From NCBI GenBank assembly GCA_947448745.1, contig CANFOQ010000001.1, positions 113,075 through 177,074 of the forward strand: a stretch of 64,000 nucleotides of DNA, given 5' to 3'. This document shows, one piece after another, positions 31,208 through 39,221 of the stretch (position 1 is its first letter; the number at the start of each line of letters is the position of its first letter). The translations under genes and the position numbers were made by a program. This DNA comes from Comamonadaceae bacterium (GTDB lineage Bacteria > Pseudomonadota > Gammaproteobacteria > Burkholderiales > Burkholderiaceae_C). The notes under the pieces were generated by a model that was not told where the DNA came from, did not search any database, and was given only the letters and a program-made list of their open reading frames with translations.

Positions 31208-32014
31208 ATGGAACTGCGCTCATCGGCTTTGAAGGTCTTGTGCATCAGCGACCCCGCCGAGAAGGTGCAGTCGTTGCAATCGTTGTGGGCGATGCGCACC
31301 AACGTGACCTTGGACACCACAGCCGTGTTTGACACCGAAGGCTTGGTGGTGCCGGGCCGCCCTGCCAAACCCGTGCTGTGCCCACCCCAACACGTGCCCA
31401 CGCGCTCTGTGCACACCGATGCAGGCTTGGCCGCCATGGTGCATGCCATTTGTCACATCGAGTTCAACGCCATCAATTTGGCCCTGGATGCGATATGGCG
31501 TTATACGCAAATGCCCGAAGCCTATTACCTCGATTGGTTCAAGGTGGCACAGGAAGAATCCACCCACTTTGGGTTGTTGCACAGCTTGTTGCAACGCATG
31601 GGACACACGTATGGCGACTTCGAGGCGCACGATGGTTTGTGGGCCATGTGCGAAAAAACCGCGCAGGATGTGTTGGCCCGCATGGCCTTGGTGCCGCGCA
31701 CACTCGAGGCCCGCGGCTTGGATGCGACCCCCTTGATTCAAGCCAAATTGCATCTCTCCCACTCACCCCATGCAACAGCGTTGCAACCCATCTTGGACAC
31801 CATCTTGCGCGATGAGGTGGGCCATGTGGCGGTGGGCAACCATTGGTTTCGTTGGTTGTGCACGCAGCAAGGCCTGGACCCCTTAAAGCACTACCCGACC
31901 TTGGTGACCAAGCACACAGCCCCGCGCTTGAAACCGCCGTTCAACCATGAAGCGCGTTTGCAAGCGGGCTTCACGCAGGCCGAGATGGATTGGTTGATGG
32001 CGCAACGCGTTTAA
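31208..32014 (+). CDS. DUF455 family ferritin-like protein
   Basis: A 268-residue protein with the DUF455 pattern: a ferritin-like helical bundle with metal-binding type acids and histidines in HAICHIEFNAINLALDA, AQEESTHFGLLHSLL and DEVGHVAVGNHWF. The fold suggests a di-iron or related centre, but no reaction is known. No ribosome binding site precedes the ATG, and the only promoter-like box ends 8 bases before it. It is divergent from the carbonic anhydrase gene. Confidence 0.85.
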   Translation: MELRSSALKVLCISDPAEKVQSLQSLWAMRTNVTLDTTAVFDTEGLVVPGRPAKPVLCPPQHVPTRSVHTDAGLAAMVHAICHIEFNAINLALDAIWRYTQMPEAYYLDWFKVAQEESTHFGLLHSLLQRMGHTYGDFEAHDGLWAMCEKTAQDVLARMALVPRTLEARGLDATPLIQAKLHLSHSPHATALQPILDTILRDEVGHVAVGNHWFRWLCTQQGLDPLKHYPTLVTKHTAPRLKPPFNHEARLQAGFTQAEMDWLMAQRV

Positions 32015-32054
32015 AAACGCAGGGCCTTGCCTGATGACTGGCTCATGCCAAACC

Positions 32055-32966
32055 TCATCCCCGCGGATGGTGCTGTGCATGCAGCAACTTCAAGCGTTCA
32101 CGCGCCACATGGGTGTAGATGGTGGTGGTGGAAATATCGGCATGACCGAGCAGCATTTGCACAGCCCGCAAATCGGCACCGTGGTTCAGCAAATGCGTGG
32201 CAAATGCATGGCGCAAGGTGTGCGGTGACAGCGGCACATGGATGTCGGCCAGCAAGGCGTATTTTTTAATCAGCATCCAAAACATGACGCGGCTCATCGC
32301 GGTGCCACGTTGCGTCACGAACACCGCGTTGCTATTGCCTTTGCCCAGCAACACCCCACGCGCTTGGGCAACATAGCGCTGCAACCAATCTCCGGCTTCT
32401 TCACCAAACGGCACCAAGCGCTCTTTGTCGCCTTTGCCCGTCACGCGCAAGACGCCTTCGCGCAAATTCAAACTCAGCATCGGCAGGTTCACCAACTCGC
32501 TCACGCGCAAACCACTGGCATACAGCAGCTCCAACATGGCGCGGTCACGCAGACCCAAGGGTGTCTCCACATTGGGCGCATTCAGCAAGCTGTCGACTTG
32601 TTGCTCACTCAAACTTTTGGGCAAGCGTTGCGGTTGTTTGGCCGACAAGAGTTTCAAGGTCGGGTCTGAGTGCAAGCGGTTGTCGCGCAAGGCCCAGCGG
32701 TAAAAGCGTCTGAACACCGTCATGCGGCGGTTCGCGCTGCTGGCCTTGGTGTCATGGTGGCGGTGCGCGAAATAACTTTGAATGTCGGGCTCTTGGGCAT
32801 CCGACAAACTGCGGCCTTGGCTGTGCAACCACGCCGACAAACCGTTCAAGTCGCGCCGATAAGCCGACAGTGTGAGTTTGGACAAACCATCTTCCAACCA
32901 CAGGCTGTCGATGAACGCATCGATCAGCGGGTCGGTGTGCTCAGTCGAGTTTGAGCTTTTGGTCAT
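32055..32966 (-). CDS. xerD: site-specific tyrosine recombinase XerD
   Basis: A 303-residue tyrosine recombinase that resolves chromosome dimers at dif with XerC. The N-terminal SAM-like domain (LIDAFIDSLWLEDGLSKLTL) is followed by the catalytic domain. That domain has Arg in LLYASGLRVSELV, Lys in TGKGDKERLVP, the HxxR box in SPHTLRHAFATHLL, LLGHADISTT and the nucleophile tyrosine in IYTHV. ATG 32966 (MTKSSNSTEH) lies inside the 3' end of the upstream gene, overlapping it by 26 bases, so translation is likely coupled. Confidence 0.95.
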   Translation of the reverse strand: MTKSSNSTEHTDPLIDAFIDSLWLEDGLSKLTLSAYRRDLNGLSAWLHSQGRSLSDAQEPDIQSYFAHRHHDTKASSANRRMTVFRRFYRWALRDNRLHSDPTLKLLSAKQPQRLPKSLSEQQVDSLLNAPNVETPLGLRDRAMLELLYASGLRVSELVNLPMLSLNLREGVLRVTGKGDKERLVPFGEEAGDWLQRYVAQARGVLLGKGNSNAVFVTQRGTAMSRVMFWMLIKKYALLADIHVPLSPHTLRHAFATHLLNHGADLRAVQMLLGHADISTTTIYTHVARERLKLLHAQHHPRG

Positions 32967-33927
32967 CGACCACCTTTTTGTAAAGCAGGTATTCGTCTTT
33001 GAGTTGCGCGGCAAATTGCGCCGGGCTGTTGGCCACCACCTTGGAGCCTGTGGCCTCGATGCGCTTGATGACCACCGGGTCTTGCAGCACTTTGCGAATC
33101 GCTTCGTTCAACTGCGCCACCAAGGCGGGCGACATGCCCTTGGGCCCCCAAATACCGTACAGCGCGGTGCGGTTCACCGGTTCTAGACCCAGCTCTTTGA
33201 AGGTGGGCACGTGCGGCAACTCGGGCACGCGCTCGGGTGCGGCCACCGCAATGGCAAATAGTTTCTTGTCTTGAATGAACGGCAGTGCTGACGGCAGGTT
33301 GTCAAAGATGATGGGCACCTGCCCGGCCACCGTGTCGCGCAAGGCCGGCCCGGCACCGCTGTAAGGGATGTGCACCACGCGGGTTTGCGTGAGGCTCTTG
33401 AACAACTCCATTTGCAAGTGGCCGACGCCGCCCGCGCCCGAGGAGGCGTAATCAAATTTTCCCGGCTGGGCCTTCAATACTTTCAACATGCTGGCCATGT
33501 CTTTGGCCGGAAAGGTGGCGTGGACCGCCAACACATTCGGCGTCGCCATCATGTTGATGATGGGCGTGAAATCAGACAGCGGTTTGTACGGCAGTTGCGG
33601 GTTGATCGCCGGGTTGGTCGCCGCGCTAGAGAGTGTGGCCAAGCCCAGCGTATAGCCATCGGGGGCGGCACGGGCCAACTCGGCCGCACCCACCACGCCA
33701 CCGCCACCGGCTTTGTTCACCACCACCACGCTTTGCCCGAGCAGCTTGCCCAAGGGCTCGGCCACGGTTCGCGCCATCAAGTCGGTGGTACCGCCCGGCG
33801 CAAATGGCACGAGCAGCTGAATGGGCTTGGTGGGATAGCTTTGTGCTGACGCGGTGTTGATCACCAGGCCACACAACAGCAAGCCCCAGGTTTTGAAAAA
33901 ATGATGCGGCGGTGGTCTTGAAGCCAT
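32941..33927 (-). CDS. Bug/TctC-type periplasmic substrate-binding protein
   Basis: A 328-residue exported binding protein of the tripartite tricarboxylate transporter family. A signal peptide ends ASA-QS. The mature part has YPTKPIQLLVPFAPGGTTDLMAR, DYASSGAGGVGHLQMELF and ALYGIWGPKGMSPA, all Bug signatures. No TctA/TctB membrane genes are near; this is common for Bug proteins in Burkholderiales. ATG 33927 fits the signal peptide, though an in-frame ATG lies 30 bases upstream. It is wedged between murB and xerD. The ligand is unknown. Confidence 0.9.
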   Translation of the reverse strand: MASRPPPHHFFKTWGLLLCGLVINTASAQSYPTKPIQLLVPFAPGGTTDLMARTVAEPLGKLLGQSVVVVNKAGGGGVVGAAELARAAPDGYTLGLATLSSAATNPAINPQLPYKPLSDFTPIINMMATPNVLAVHATFPAKDMASMLKVLKAQPGKFDYASSGAGGVGHLQMELFKSLTQTRVVHIPYSGAGPALRDTVAGQVPIIFDNLPSALPFIQDKKLFAIAVAAPERVPELPHVPTFKELGLEPVNRTALYGIWGPKGMSPALVAQLNEAIRKVLQDPVVIKRIEATGSKVVANSPAQFAAQLKDEYLLYKKVVDDQKLKLD

Positions 33928-33959
33928 GGAAGAGCGCCTTGCTTGTCGGGCCATGGCCA

Positions 33960-35009
33960 TCAAACGACGACGGGCTCGGGTTCAAGCCGAATGCCAAAGC
34001 GCTCGTAGACGCTGGTTTGAATTGCTTTGGCCAAGGTCATCACCTCACCACCGGTGCACGGGTTGCTGCGCCCGCCTTTGTTGACAATCACCAAAGCTTG
34101 GCGCTCATAGACCGCCGCATTGCCCACGGTTTTGCCGCGCCAGCCACAGGCGTCGATCAGCCAACCGGCGGCGAGTTTGATGCGGCCGTCGGCCAAGTGG
34201 TAGTGCACCAACTTCGGCTCGCGGGCGATGATGTCGGCGCACTGCTCGGGCGAGACGGTGGGGTTTTTGAAGAAGCTGCCAGCGCTGCCCAGGTGCTCGG
34301 GGTCGGGCAGCTTGGCGCGGCGAATCTCACAGACCCAATCAAACACTTGCTGGGGCGTCGGTTGGGCGACGCCGTATTGCGCTTGTTTTTTGGTCAGGTC
34401 AAGGTAGCTCACATCGCACTGCCATTTCTTGGGCAAACGAAACCGCACCTGCGTGATCAGGGCGCGGCCCAACAGGCCGAGGTCGCGGCTGTCGGTGGCG
34501 GCGTGTTTGAACACCGAATCGCGGTAGCCGAAGGCGCATTGCGCGGCGTGCAGGGTGAAGCTTTGGCCGGTTTGGAGGTCCACCGCGTCCAAGGACTCGA
34601 AACGGTCTTGCAACTCGACGCCATAAGCGCCGATGTTTTGCACCGGCGAGGCGCCGACCGAACCCGGGATCATGGCCAGGTTTTCCAAGCCGGGCCAGCC
34701 TTGCGCCAGCGTCCACGCCACGAATTCATGCCAGTTCTCGCCGGCAGCGGCTTGCACCACCCAGGCTTTGTCGTCCTCCGAAACCAACTGCTTGCCCATC
34801 AACTCGATCTTCAACACCAGCGGTTTCACGTCGCCCGTGATCACGATGTTGCTGCCGCCGCCGAGCAAAAAATGCGGCTCAAGGCGCTCGGGGCTGTCGA
34901 GAAAGGCTTGCACATCGGCGGTGCTTGTCAGCCGCAGCAAACGCTCGGCGCGGGCGGCGATGCCAAAGCTGTTGTGGGGTTGCAGCGGGACGTTGCGCTC
35001 AATAATCAT
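33960..35009 (-). CDS. murB: UDP-N-acetylenolpyruvoylglucosamine reductase
   Basis: A 349-residue type I MurB that reduces the enolpyruvyl group to give UDP-N-acetylmuramate. FAD-binding segments LLGGGSNIV and MIPGSVGASPVQNIGAYGVEL are present. The proton-donor serine lies in GSAGSFFKNP, and a terminal glutamate in LEPEPVVV. ATG 35009 (MIIERNVPLQPHNSFG) matches the family; the open frame upstream has no MurB character. It is divergent from yajQ, with 39 bases between starts. Confidence 0.96.
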   Translation of the reverse strand: MIIERNVPLQPHNSFGIAARAERLLRLTSTADVQAFLDSPERLEPHFLLGGGSNIVITGDVKPLVLKIELMGKQLVSEDDKAWVVQAAAGENWHEFVAWTLAQGWPGLENLAMIPGSVGASPVQNIGAYGVELQDRFESLDAVDLQTGQSFTLHAAQCAFGYRDSVFKHAATDSRDLGLLGRALITQVRFRLPKKWQCDVSYLDLTKKQAQYGVAQPTPQQVFDWVCEIRRAKLPDPEHLGSAGSFFKNPTVSPEQCADIIAREPKLVHYHLADGRIKLAAGWLIDACGWRGKTVGNAAVYERQALVIVNKGGRSNPCTGGEVMTLAKAIQTSVYERFGIRLEPEPVVV

Positions 35010-35048
35010 GTGAGAATTGTCGCACCCTGAACTTCTGAGCCTGCAACC

Positions 35049-35534
35049 ATGCCCTCTTTTGATACCGTTTGTGAAGCCGACGTGGTGGAAGTGAAAAACG
35101 CGGTCGAGAACACCGCCAAAGAAATCGGCACCCGCTTCGATTTCAAAGGCACGTCGGCCGCCATCGAGCTCAAAGACAAAGACATCACCTTGATTGGCGA
35201 CAGCGATTTCCAGCTGCAACAAATCGACGACATCCTGCGCAACAAACTGGCCAAGCGCAATGTGGATGTGCGTTTTCTGGACAAGGGCGATGTGCAAAAA
35301 ATGGGTGGCGACAAGGTCAAGCAGGTGGTGAAAGTGCGCGAGGGCATTGCCACCGAGGATGCCAAGAAGATTCAGCGGCTGATCAAAGACAGCAAGCTGA
35401 AGGTGCAGGCGGCGATTCAGGGCGAGTCGGTGCGGGTGACGGGTGCCAAGCGCGACGACCTGCAAGCGGCCATGGCGCTGATCCGCAAGGACATGACCGA
35501 CCTTCCCCTCACTTTTGACAATTTCCGCGATTAA
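35049..35534 (+). CDS. YajQ family nucleotide-binding protein
   Basis: A 161-residue protein with two ferredoxin-like domains. Typical segments are [56 protein letters not shown] and the ending [11 protein letters not shown]. YajQ-like proteins bind RNA or nucleotides, and one in Xanthomonas senses cyclic di-GMP. The precise role here is open. The repeat-rich element begins 5 bases after its stop. Confidence 0.92.
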   Translation: MPSFDTVCEADVVEVKNAVENTAKEIGTRFDFKGTSAAIELKDKDITLIGDSDFQLQQIDDILRNKLAKRNVDVRFLDKGDVQKMGGDKVKQVVKVREGIATEDAKKIQRLIKDSKLKVQAAIQGESVRVTGAKRDDLQAAMALIRKDMTDLPLTFDNFRD

Positions 35535-35539
35535 CGATT

Positions 35540-35562
35540 GGGGTCAGATTCCAATTGTTCAA
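35540..35562 (+). repeat. REP-like repeat, copy A
   Basis: GGGGTCAGATTCCAATTG followed by TTCAA, 5 bases after the stop of yajQ. The same 23 bases recur at 36062-36084, and the inverse core at 36087-36103 and 36873-36889. Confidence 0.85.
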
Positions 35563-35654
35563 AAAGCCTTGTTTTGAGGGGGTGGTCAGCAGGGACGGGG
35601 CTTTGCGGCGTTTTTATGATACATAGATTCAAAATTTTGCCGTTTTCATGTATT
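35561..35654 (+). repeat. 94-base direct repeat, copy 1
   Basis: Begins AAAAAGCCTTGTTTTGAGGG and ends around TCATGTATT. It matches 35950-36043 with about nine mismatches. Internal arms related to GATACAT / ATGTATT form an imperfect hairpin in its second half. Confidence 0.85.
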
Positions 35655-35816
35655 ACTCGGCGCGGAAAATCACTTGAGCTGGCCGAACATGGTGGGGTCG
35701 GGCGCGTAGCGAACGTCGCAGCTCCGCTGCGGTGAGCGGCGGACGAGCCCACCGTGGGCGGCAAGCAGGCGTTATTTCCTTGTGCTTTAAGAAGTCACGC
35801 TCAAGCCGCCCGCCAT

Positions 35817-35858
35817 GGGGACTCATTTTTCTGGTCTTTCGCTCAAAAAATGGTCCCC
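35817..35858. repeat. imperfect 13-bp inverted repeat
   Basis: GGGGACTCATTTTT (35817-35830) pairs with AAAAAATGGTCCCC (35845-35858), with one bulged base and a 14-base loop. It lies between the two 94-base copies. Confidence 0.75.
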
Positions 35859-35949
35859 AGGCCGTGCGGCTTTGAAGTCATTGACTGAGTGCTCAGGTGG
35901 TTTGATCGCCGGAAACAACTCCATCTGATGGTCTATTTGAAGCACCTCC

Positions 35950-36043
35950 AAAACGCCTTGTTTTGAGGGGGTGGTCAACAGGGACGGGACTTTTCGGCGT
36001 TTTTATGATACATAAAATCAAAATTTTGCTATTTTCTTGTATC
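35950..36043 (+). repeat. 94-base direct repeat, copy 2
   Basis: The second copy of the 35561 repeat. Its GATACATAAAAT arm (36008-36019) and ATTTTCTTGTATC arm pair better than in copy 1. It ends 18 bases before the second REP-like motif. Confidence 0.85.
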
Positions 36044-36061
36044 ACGTTTCACAGGTTAATG

Positions 36062-36103
36062 GGGGTCAGATTCCAATTGTTCAATTAATTGGAATCTGAC
36101 CCC
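36062..36103. repeat. REP-like inverted pair, 17-bp perfect arms
   Basis: GGGGTCAGATTCCAATT (36062-36078), an 8-base loop, and the exact inverse AATTGGAATCTGACCCC (36087-36103). A head-to-head pair like this is the classical form of REP/BIME-type elements. Confidence 0.85.
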
Positions 36104-36246
36104 ATTTGTTAAAAGTAACTATTATTTTGTAGCAAAACAACAAAAAACCGCTGTTATTTCAAAAAATCATTAAATTCTAATCATCAAAAGCAATTAATAG
36201 TGCTACATTCACCTCATTAATTTCAAATTTGAATACAAAGGGGTAG

Positions 36247-36864
36247 ATGATGATCTCGATTAACAAACTTTTCGCACTATCGACATTAACCGCAGTATTG
36301 ACAGCTTGCTCCGGCTTTGGCGTCCCCCAACAAGCCGATCCGCTGGCCAAACTCAACCAAGCCGAATCCTTGTTCCTTGAACAAGACCGCCCGCTGATGG
36401 CAGAAATGTTGATTTTGGAGGCCATGTCGATTTACAAGACCCAAGAGAACTTGCATGGTTTGGGCAATGCCAACCGCGAATATGCCGATTTGCTGCGCTC
36501 GGCATCGGTGTCTGGCAAATGGGCGGCGCATTACCAATCCAAGGGGTTTCAAGACAAGTCTGTCACTTTTGACAATCGAATTGAAAAATCCAACGAATAC
36601 TATGCACGAGCCATCAGCTATTACGCCAAAGCCGCTGAAACTTCTCGCCAAGAACAGCGCTTTGACGCCTTGACCAACATCTACTTCAACACCGCTTGGG
36701 CTTACAGCCAAACCGGCGACCGCTTGAACGCTTGCAGCTACTACGACCAAACCTTGGCGTCTCACACCGAGCAAATTAGAAATTTGCCAAATTCAAAACG
36801 CAAGCCCGACCAACAAGTGCCCCGTTTGGTGGCGGAGAAGAAGCAAGAAAACGGCTGCCTTTGA
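36247..36864 (+). CDS. hypothetical lipoprotein with TPR-like helices
   Basis: A 205-residue predicted lipoprotein. A lipobox LTAC (Cys21) follows a short hydrophobic signal. The mature part is helical with tandem units such as KLNQAESLFLEQDRP, YYARAISYYAKAAETS and YFNTAWAYSQTGDRLNACSYYDQ, which read like tetratricopeptide repeats. Two adjacent ATG codons (36247 and 36250) are both usable. The gene is bracketed by the REP-like motif on both sides, and its upstream region is markedly AT-rich compared with neighbours. It is not a recognised family. A scaffold or assembly role is suggested only by the repeats. Confidence 0.7.
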   Translation: MMISINKLFALSTLTAVLTACSGFGVPQQADPLAKLNQAESLFLEQDRPLMAEMLILEAMSIYKTQENLHGLGNANREYADLLRSASVSGKWAAHYQSKGFQDKSVTFDNRIEKSNEYYARAISYYAKAAETSRQEQRFDALTNIYFNTAWAYSQTGDRLNACSYYDQTLASHTEQIRNLPNSKRKPDQQVPRLVAEKKQENGCL

Positions 36865-36870
36865 AGCCAA

Positions 36871-37527
36871 TTAATTGGAATCTGACCCCAATTTCTGGCC
36901 GCCAATGCGGCTTTCTTCCCCGCGCAGCAGCTTGGCGATATTGCCCTGGTGTCGCCACACCAAGATGGCGCTCATGACGACGGTGGCCAAGAGCACGAAG
37001 TCGTCGGCGTACCACACCAAGCGGTGGCCGAGGAAATAGTAAGCGGGCGCAAACACCGCGCTGGCCAGCGCCGCCAAAGACGAATAGCGCGAGAAAAACG
37101 CGACGATCAACCAGGTACACATCGTTGCCAAACCCAACAAGGGCTCGATGCCAAACAGCACGCCCGCCGCCGTGGCCACGCCCTTGCCGCCTTGAAAGCG
37201 GAAGAACACCGGCCACACATGACCGGCAAACGCCGCCAGCGCCACCAAGGCCACACTGCCCTCGGCCAAACCGTAGGCCGCGCCGAAATGCACCACGGCA
37301 TACACCGGCAACCAGCCTTTGACGCCATCCAGCAGCAAGGTGAGCAAGGCCGCCGCTTTGTTGCCCGAGCGCAGCACGTTGGTAGCGCCGGGGTTGTGGC
37401 TGCCATAAGAGCGCGGATCGCTCAGGCCCATGACGCGGCTGACCACCACGGCGAAGGACACCGAGCCCATCAGGTAGGCCAGCACCGTGGCCAACAGCGG
37501 GTGCAAAAGGTCGAGCGACATGGTCAT
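36871..37527 (-). CDS. plsY: glycerol-3-phosphate acyltransferase PlsY
   Basis: A 218-residue integral membrane enzyme that moves an acyl group from acyl-phosphate to glycerol 3-phosphate, the first step of phospholipid synthesis. The three loops are visible: [29 protein letters not shown] and [21 protein letters not shown]. The last residues (LGSDSN) and the stop codon are encoded by a REP-like repeat (36873-36889), so the native end has been replaced. ATG 37527 or 37521 are both possible starts. It follows the aldo/keto reductase gene by 3 bases. Confidence 0.95.
   Translation of the reverse strand: MTMSLDLLHPLLATVLAYLMGSVSFAVVVSRVMGLSDPRSYGSHNPGATNVLRSGNKAAALLTLLLDGVKGWLPVYAVVHFGAAYGLAEGSVALVALAAFAGHVWPVFFRFQGGKGVATAAGVLFGIEPLLGLATMCTWLIVAFFSRYSSLAALASAVFAPAYYFLGHRLVWYADDFVLLATVVMSAILVWRHQGNIAKLLRGEESRIGGQKLGSDSN
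36873..36889 (-). repeat. REP-like repeat inside the 3' end of plsY
   Basis: AATTGGAATCTGACCCC on the plus strand, identical to the 36087-36103 copy and inverse to the 35540 and 36062 copies. It supplies the last codons of plsY and sits 8 bases after the stop of the lipoprotein gene. Confidence 0.85.
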
Positions 37528-37530
37528 GGC

Positions 37531-38607
37531 TTAGATGGCCGGGTCGCGCAGGTCCCAACGGATGGCGTCGATGGCCGCCAACACCTCGGGCGACAAATGC
37601 GTGCCCCAAGCGTTCAAGTCTTCATCGAGTTGCGCCACCGAGGTCACACCAATGATGGTGCTGGCCACACGCCAGTTGGTGTAGCAAAACGCCAGCGCCA
37701 TTTGGGTCGGCGTCATGCCGTTGGCGCGGGCCAGGGCGTTGTAGCGGCGCGATGCTTCCAAGGCTTCGGGGCGGCCCCAGCGCTGCTTGCGCATGCTTTC
37801 GTATTTGGCGATGCGGGCTTCTTTAGGTGCATCGGGGCCGGTGATGCCGGAGGCGTCGTACTTGCCGGTCAGCAGGCCAAAACCCAGCGGCGAATAGGCC
37901 AACAAGGACACGTCCAAGCGGTGCATGGTCTCGTCCAAGCCGTTGTCCAAAATCCGGTTCACCAAGCAATACACGTTTTGCACGGCGGCGATGCGCGGCA
38001 AATGGTGTTGCTCGGCCAAACGCACAAACTCGTGCACACCATAAGGGGTTTCATTGGACAAACCGATGTAGCGCACCTTGCCGGCTTTCACCAAGGTGCT
38101 CATGGCGTCGAGCTGTTCGTGGATCGAGGTGACCGTGCGTTCTTTGCTGGGCTCGTAGTACATCGCGCCGAAGATGGGCGCGTGGCGCTCGGGCCAATGA
38201 ATTTGGTACAGGTCGATGACGTCGGTTTTCAGGCGCTTCAAGCTGGCGTCGCACGAGGCCAGGATGTCGGCGGCGGTCATGCCCTCGCCTGCACGCACCC
38301 ACGGCATGCCGCGCGAGGGGCCGGCCACCTTGGTGGCCAGCACCATTTTTTGGCGCATCCCTGGGCGCTTGGAGAGCCAGTTGCCGATGTAGGTTTCGGT
38401 GAAACCATAGGTGTCGGCGGTGGGCGGCACCGCGTACATCTCGGCGGTGTCGAAGAAATTCACGCCCCGCTCGATGCTGTGGTCCATGATGGTGTGGCTG
38501 GTCGCTTCGTCCACCTGCTGACCGAAAGTCATGGTGCCCAAGCAAATGGGGGTGACGTGCAAATCGCTTTGGCCCAAGCGAACAGGGGTGAGGCTGAGTT
38601 TGTTCAT
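37531..38607 (-). CDS. aldo/keto reductase, Tas-like
   Basis: A 358-residue NADPH-dependent oxidoreductase with an (alpha/beta)8 barrel. The catalytic tetrad is visible: Asp and Tyr in FFDTAEMYAVPP, Lys in VLATKVAGPS and His in YQIHWPER. The phosphate-binding region is in IGVTSVAQLDEDL. Length and pattern match the E. coli Tas / YajO-like group. ATG 38607 (MNKLSLTPVRLG) begins the conserved part. Its stop lies 3 bases upstream of plsY on the same strand. Confidence 0.92.
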   Translation of the reverse strand: MNKLSLTPVRLGQSDLHVTPICLGTMTFGQQVDEATSHTIMDHSIERGVNFFDTAEMYAVPPTADTYGFTETYIGNWLSKRPGMRQKMVLATKVAGPSRGMPWVRAGEGMTAADILASCDASLKRLKTDVIDLYQIHWPERHAPIFGAMYYEPSKERTVTSIHEQLDAMSTLVKAGKVRYIGLSNETPYGVHEFVRLAEQHHLPRIAAVQNVYCLVNRILDNGLDETMHRLDVSLLAYSPLGFGLLTGKYDASGITGPDAPKEARIAKYESMRKQRWGRPEALEASRRYNALARANGMTPTQMALAFCYTNWRVASTIIGVTSVAQLDEDLNAWGTHLSPEVLAAIDAIRWDLRDPAI

Positions 38608-38665
38608 GGGGCGGAGTTTACTTGCGGGCTGCACAAGCCAGCCCCGCCCCAGAGGTCAAGGCTGG

Positions 38666-39163
38666 TCAAGCCAGGCGCTGGGTCTTCCAAGAAGGCAAGC
38701 CAAACGGGGTGATGGCCATGGCCAAAAACCAAATGATGGGGCCGATCAAAACGGGCGGGCTGAATTCAATCGTGCCTGAGAGCACCATGGCAAACAAGAA
38801 GGTCAGGTCGGCAATCCCAATCACCACCAAGGCCATGGCATAGCCCAGCCAAGAACCGCGCGACCCAATCAACCAGGTTAAAAACAAGCCCAGCACGCCA
38901 TAGCCGCCAACATCGATCATGAAGTTCAACATCAGTTGACCGTGGGCAAAGATGGTGGGCGCATCGGTGGCGTGCACAAACAAATCCCTGGGCACCCGTT
39001 GGCCACCAATCATGCCGTTCCACATGCCTGGCGTGCCGTTCGTCAGGTACTGGTGAATGCCTTCAAACCCCACCCAAATGTGCAAGATGCTCCAAATAAG
39101 CAGCAGCAAGGCCCCTGCTTTGGCCGCCCGGCCAATGTGATGCTGGTCGTTGTTCATGTCCAT
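38666..39163 (-). CDS. hypothetical membrane protein, four predicted helices
   Basis: A 165-residue protein with four hydrophobic helices, at roughly residues 15-33, 75-98, 104-127 and 132-152. Conserved-looking motifs are HIWVGFEGIHQYL and PGMWNGMIGGQRVPRDLFVHATD. I do not recognise the family. It is divergent from an SDR gene across a 120-base AT-rich region with repeats. The start at 39163 (MDMNNDQ) or 39157 are equal choices. Confidence 0.65.
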   Translation of the reverse strand: MDMNNDQHHIGRAAKAGALLLLIWSILHIWVGFEGIHQYLTNGTPGMWNGMIGGQRVPRDLFVHATDAPTIFAHGQLMLNFMIDVGGYGVLGLFLTWLIGSRGSWLGYAMALVVIGIADLTFLFAMVLSGTIEFSPPVLIGPIIWFLAMAITPFGLPSWKTQRLA

Positions 39164-39221
39164 TCCTTTGTTGAGTTGAAAAGGCCTATTTTGATTGTGC
39201 TAAATCTATTGATAAAGATGG

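Larger units (their letters stand above)
35535..36246. other. 0.7-kb non-coding composite repeat element
   Basis: This is the only stretch over 300 bases without a credible gene. It holds, in order: a REP-like GGGGTCAGATTCCAATTGTTCAA (35540-35562), a 94-base repeat copy (35561-35654), small hairpins (35717-35731 and 35747-35759), and a large inverted repeat (35817-35858). Then come the second 94-base copy (35950-36043), a second REP-like copy fused to its inverse (36062-36103), and an AT-rich promoter region for the next gene. An ORF of 77 codons on the minus strand runs through the repeats and looks like an artefact. No transposase is present. Confidence 0.75.

Noticed and set aside
35700..35760. 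Possible integron attC-like site in the GC-rich hairpins
   Set aside because: There are hairpins, but the conserved R and L box sequences (GTTRRRY core) and a gene cassette layout are missing.
35531..35764. 77-codon minus-strand ORF ending [11 protein letters not shown]
   Set aside because: It is composed of repeat sequence (94-base unit and REP-like motif). The SDPNR-like end is what the repeat encodes when read through. No protein family is seen.
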